Shown here piece after piece: positions 62,901 through 64,000 of a DNA stretch of 64,000 nucleotides; the first letter of the stretch is position 1, and every line of letters begins with the position of its first letter. This DNA is from Acidobacteriota bacterium. GTDB taxonomy: Bacteria; Acidobacteriota; Terriglobia; Terriglobales; Acidobacteriaceae. Under the pieces are notes generated by a model, which had not been told where the DNA came from, made no database searches, and saw only the letters and a list, made by a program, of their open reading frames with translations. A program made the translations under genes and the position numbers. The stretch covers positions 1,721,125 through 1,785,124 of the forward strand of contig JAFDVP010000001.1 in the NCBI GenBank assembly GCA_018268895.1, written 5' to 3'.

Positions 62901-64000
62901 CAACCATGATCAGCAGGCCGTCCGGAGACAACAACCGCTTCAAACGCTCAATCGTTGCAGCCAGATCTGAGGTTGCGTGTACTACGTTCACCGCTACGAT
63001 CGCGTTGAATGGTCCAGCGATTCCCTGTTCTTCTGAAGGTCGCTCAAGATCAAGGACCTTTGCGGAAAAACTGTCCCACTCGCCAAAGCTCTGCTGTGCC
63101 CTGCGCACAAGCAAAGGCGATATGTCTGTGAAGAGATATTCGTTCAACGAAGAGGTTGCTGATTCTTTAAGTGAGTTGAAGATATATTGTGTTGTAGCTC
63201 CGGTGCCGCCGCCAACTTCGAGAACGCGGGCATTGTCAGCTCCATGCAGATCAACCGCGCGCTTGACCAGTCCGGCAACCATCTCGTTGAAGATTCGCGC
63301 TGGCGTCGAATCCCGGTACAGGCTCGTCATCGCGTCGCTCTGACCCCTCGGAAAGACCAGTTCATGACCGTCAAGCCTTCCGGCTAAAACCGAGACAAGG
63401 CCATCGCCACAGCGCACAACAAGGTCTATCTCTGTTCTGCCGAACGGGTACTTGGCGATCAGAGCATTGAGCTGTTGCCTCTGAACCGTCTCCGCCTCTG
63501 CGCCAAAGATATAGCTTGCGGCTTCCTGCTGGACTGCGCCGGTCTCAACAGCGATCTCCAGAAGGCGCCCAAACAACCTGCGATACCGGCCATCGATACT
63601 CCACATCTTCACGAGCGAATCCATCGTGAACTTCTGCCCCGATCGAGGCCAGCCAAGCTGAGCAAATGCCTGCAACACATAGTCCGCTGCAAGCCGTTCC
63701 AACTCTGCGAAGAATGTCTGGTATTCCAAAACTTCTGTGGCCCCTGATAAGGCCTTCATATGAGACTCGACCCGAGCAGTCTCACCGGCAAGCATCTTCG
63801 CAACTCCTGCCGTATTCAGCTCTGCAGGCTCCCATGCCAGCCTGTAGAGCCAGGAATCGACATTCGCATTCTGTCTTTTTGTCTTTCTGAATCGCAGGTT
63901 CTCAATCTGCACGCACACGGTTCCGTGGTCGTCGCAGACGCTGACGTTGGCTTTGAGGGTATTGTTGTCGCTGCGTTCGATGCGGACATGGCTCCATGCC
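59920..64000 (-). CDS. Type I PKS, 5' end beyond the window: DH(end)-MT-ER-KR-ACP
   Basis: The frame stays open to the right edge, and the residues there (VRIERSDNNTLKANVSVCD and on) match the end of a dehydratase domain. The in-frame GTG at 63918 is therefore not the start, and KS, AT and most of DH lie outside. Visible parts, numbered from the edge: C-methyltransferase with VLEVGGGTGATT near 263, enoyl reductase with HAAAGGVGLAAVHLC near 770, KR with TGGMRGIG near 955 and GQVNHCAAN near 1091 (His at the usual Tyr position), and ACP with LGMDSLLAIEL near 1256. The tail (LDSIERMSDEEVDLLYQQE) is a docking segment matching the helical start of the next PKS. It would build a fully reduced, methyl-branched unit. 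Confidence 0.93.
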   Translation of the reverse strand, partial: AWSHVRIERSDNNTLKANVSVCDDHGTVCVQIENLRFRKTKRQNANVDSWLYRLAWEPAELNTAGVAKMLAGETARVESHMKALSGATEVLEYQTFFAELERLAADYVLQAFAQLGWPRSGQKFTMDSLVKMWSIDGRYRRLFGRLLEIAVETGAVQQEAASYIFGAEAETVQRQQLNALIAKYPFGRTEIDLVVRCGDGLVSVLAGRLDGHELVFPRGQSDAMTSLYRDSTPARIFNEMVAGLVKRAVDLHGADNARVLEVGGGTGATTQYIFNSLKESATSSLNEYLFTDISPLLVRRAQQSFGEWDSFSAKVLDLERPSEEQGIAGPFNAIVAVNVVHATSDLAATIERLKRLLSPDGLLIMVEVIGKQRWADITVGLLDGWWSFVDSGVRADYPALASGQWESVLTKQGFGRVVCSPKAASPGSLFSRQQLIVAAAPAQKRRVVLCGDTKFSEATRKKLERLDSSVEVAGILEAGRIGATVDAVVWFANYEGASVIDAPAGAASHLVEGDVRSLLAVAQLLLGKKQRALPRLYIVTAGVFAGEGEVLPQFSSPLVGMARGIAMEAPELRCTSLECFGDSVEQIGSIVEEEICGDSPDQWVRWRGGKRSTARLQRVEKSGAVSELPERVKLQTGAGIDALAYIADAARDLVAGEVEIAVRATALNFRDVLQSMGVVNLNLPVGTDCAGIVTRIGEGVRGITVGDRVVAVAPGSFASHVVTDERLVVRKPKGLTFQLAAAQSVAYLTADYCLNEIAQIKSGERVLIHAAAGGVGLAAVHLCRQRNAVPIATAGSERKRDYLRRLGVELVYDSRSADFAAQIAQPVDVVLNSLAGDAIDKGLSLLAPGGRFIEMGKTDVRDPKMIAQRWPHVDYKAVDLSPLFAARSPWVAARLTSLLNEIADRKLPMLPARSFAPGEMQEAFRYMARAEHIGRIVIERNLPAPIEQTHIVTGGMRGIGLRLAEWLASEGATALVLVGRNAPDGEASSRIDRLQTAGVDVRTVQGDIADPAIAVEAIRCAGDGLRGVWHSAGLLDNASLEDQSWQRMEHVFGPKVDGAWNLHKLTEGTELDYFVMFSSWASIGGSQGQVNHCAANAFMDNLAYLRRSNGAVGLSLNWGAWGETGAAATEEIQRQLSRGGMDAMAPADALEALRSVLREAEPQVAIAAINWPRYIAQRQGLGERLLYASVLEKSTSEKERRSRSVDGGRSRSTTATTAESARETSLPRIIADVIRRTLDLRPDEAIDPALPLSELGMDSLLAIELRNNLSNALGRQFPSTILFDYPTLRDLAGYIEREREPQTRQAETEDRKGATVSDASINTNADSSFGILDSIERMSDEEVDLLYQQENHSRLATQE

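Noticed and set aside
63900..64000. GTG at 63918 as the start of the rightmost PKS gene
   Set aside because: The frame continues open to the window edge with recognisable dehydratase-domain residues, so the gene simply runs off the window.
1..64000. CRISPR arrays, insertion sequences, prophage genes, tRNA or rRNA genes
   Set aside because: No regularly spaced repeats, transposase or integrase motifs, or RNA gene sequences were seen anywhere in the window.

Overview
The window looks like chromosome of a member of the Acidobacteriota (class Terriglobia, Granulicella/Terriglobus/Edaphobacter-like). This is inferred from gene content: a very large TonB-dependent receptor with an N-terminal carboxypeptidase-regulatory-like domain (Oar type), a GH92/GH125 glycan locus, a DUF6526 protein, many exported proteins of unknown function and moderately high GC. 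No rRNA, tRNA, CRISPR array, phage or transposase gene was seen.

Left third (1-18.7 kb): mostly housekeeping genes. In order: an exported protein, a tagatose-bisphosphate aldolase-like enzyme with a clear terminator, a carbonic anhydrase/SulP transporter operon, an exported protein with an internal duplication, guaA, a membrane protein, leuS (carrying an in-frame repeat insertion), a coupled pair of small unknown genes, an SDR oxidoreductase, endonuclease IV, DUF6526 and DUF2071 proteins, an NAD(P)-binding protein and a CysJ-like reductase without its flavodoxin domain.

Middle (18.7-29.5 kb): a carbohydrate locus. A three-gene operon (Gfo/Idh oxidoreductase, DUF993 aldolase-like protein, sugar phosphate isomerase) is divergent from a GntR/UTRA regulator. 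Next to it are divergent, probably Tat-exported GH92 and GH125 alpha-mannosidases, a BadF-type sugar kinase and a berberine-bridge-type oligosaccharide oxidase. Together these suggest breakdown of mannose-rich glycans.

29.8-32.1 kb: a compact set of a predicted outer-membrane barrel protein, a small cytochrome c, a free-standing CuA-domain protein and a cytochrome c lipoprotein, which looks like a periplasmic electron-transfer unit. 32.1-39.3 kb: an NTP_transf_5 nucleotidyltransferase faces an operon of TonB receptor, HPr-kinase-like protein and MFS transporter. 39.5-41.9 kb: a Cys-type sulfatase followed by its formylglycine-generating enzyme.

Right third (41.9 kb to the edge): a hybrid PKS-NRPS cluster, all on the minus strand and running off the right end. 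In reading order: DH(tail)-MT-ER-KR-ACP (5' end missing), KS-AT-MT-KR-ACP, TubC-C-A-PCP, KS-AT-KR-carrier, A-PCP-TE, TubC-C. Both A domains read like glycine activators. The C-terminal tails of the two KS-AT PKS proteins share an EE-hydrophobic-S-hydrophobic ending, and exactly two proteins start with TubC-type docking domains. This suggests that the last gene's free C domain acts before the A-PCP-TE protein, out of gene order. The TE has a Cys nucleophile with a Trp where the elbow glycine should be.
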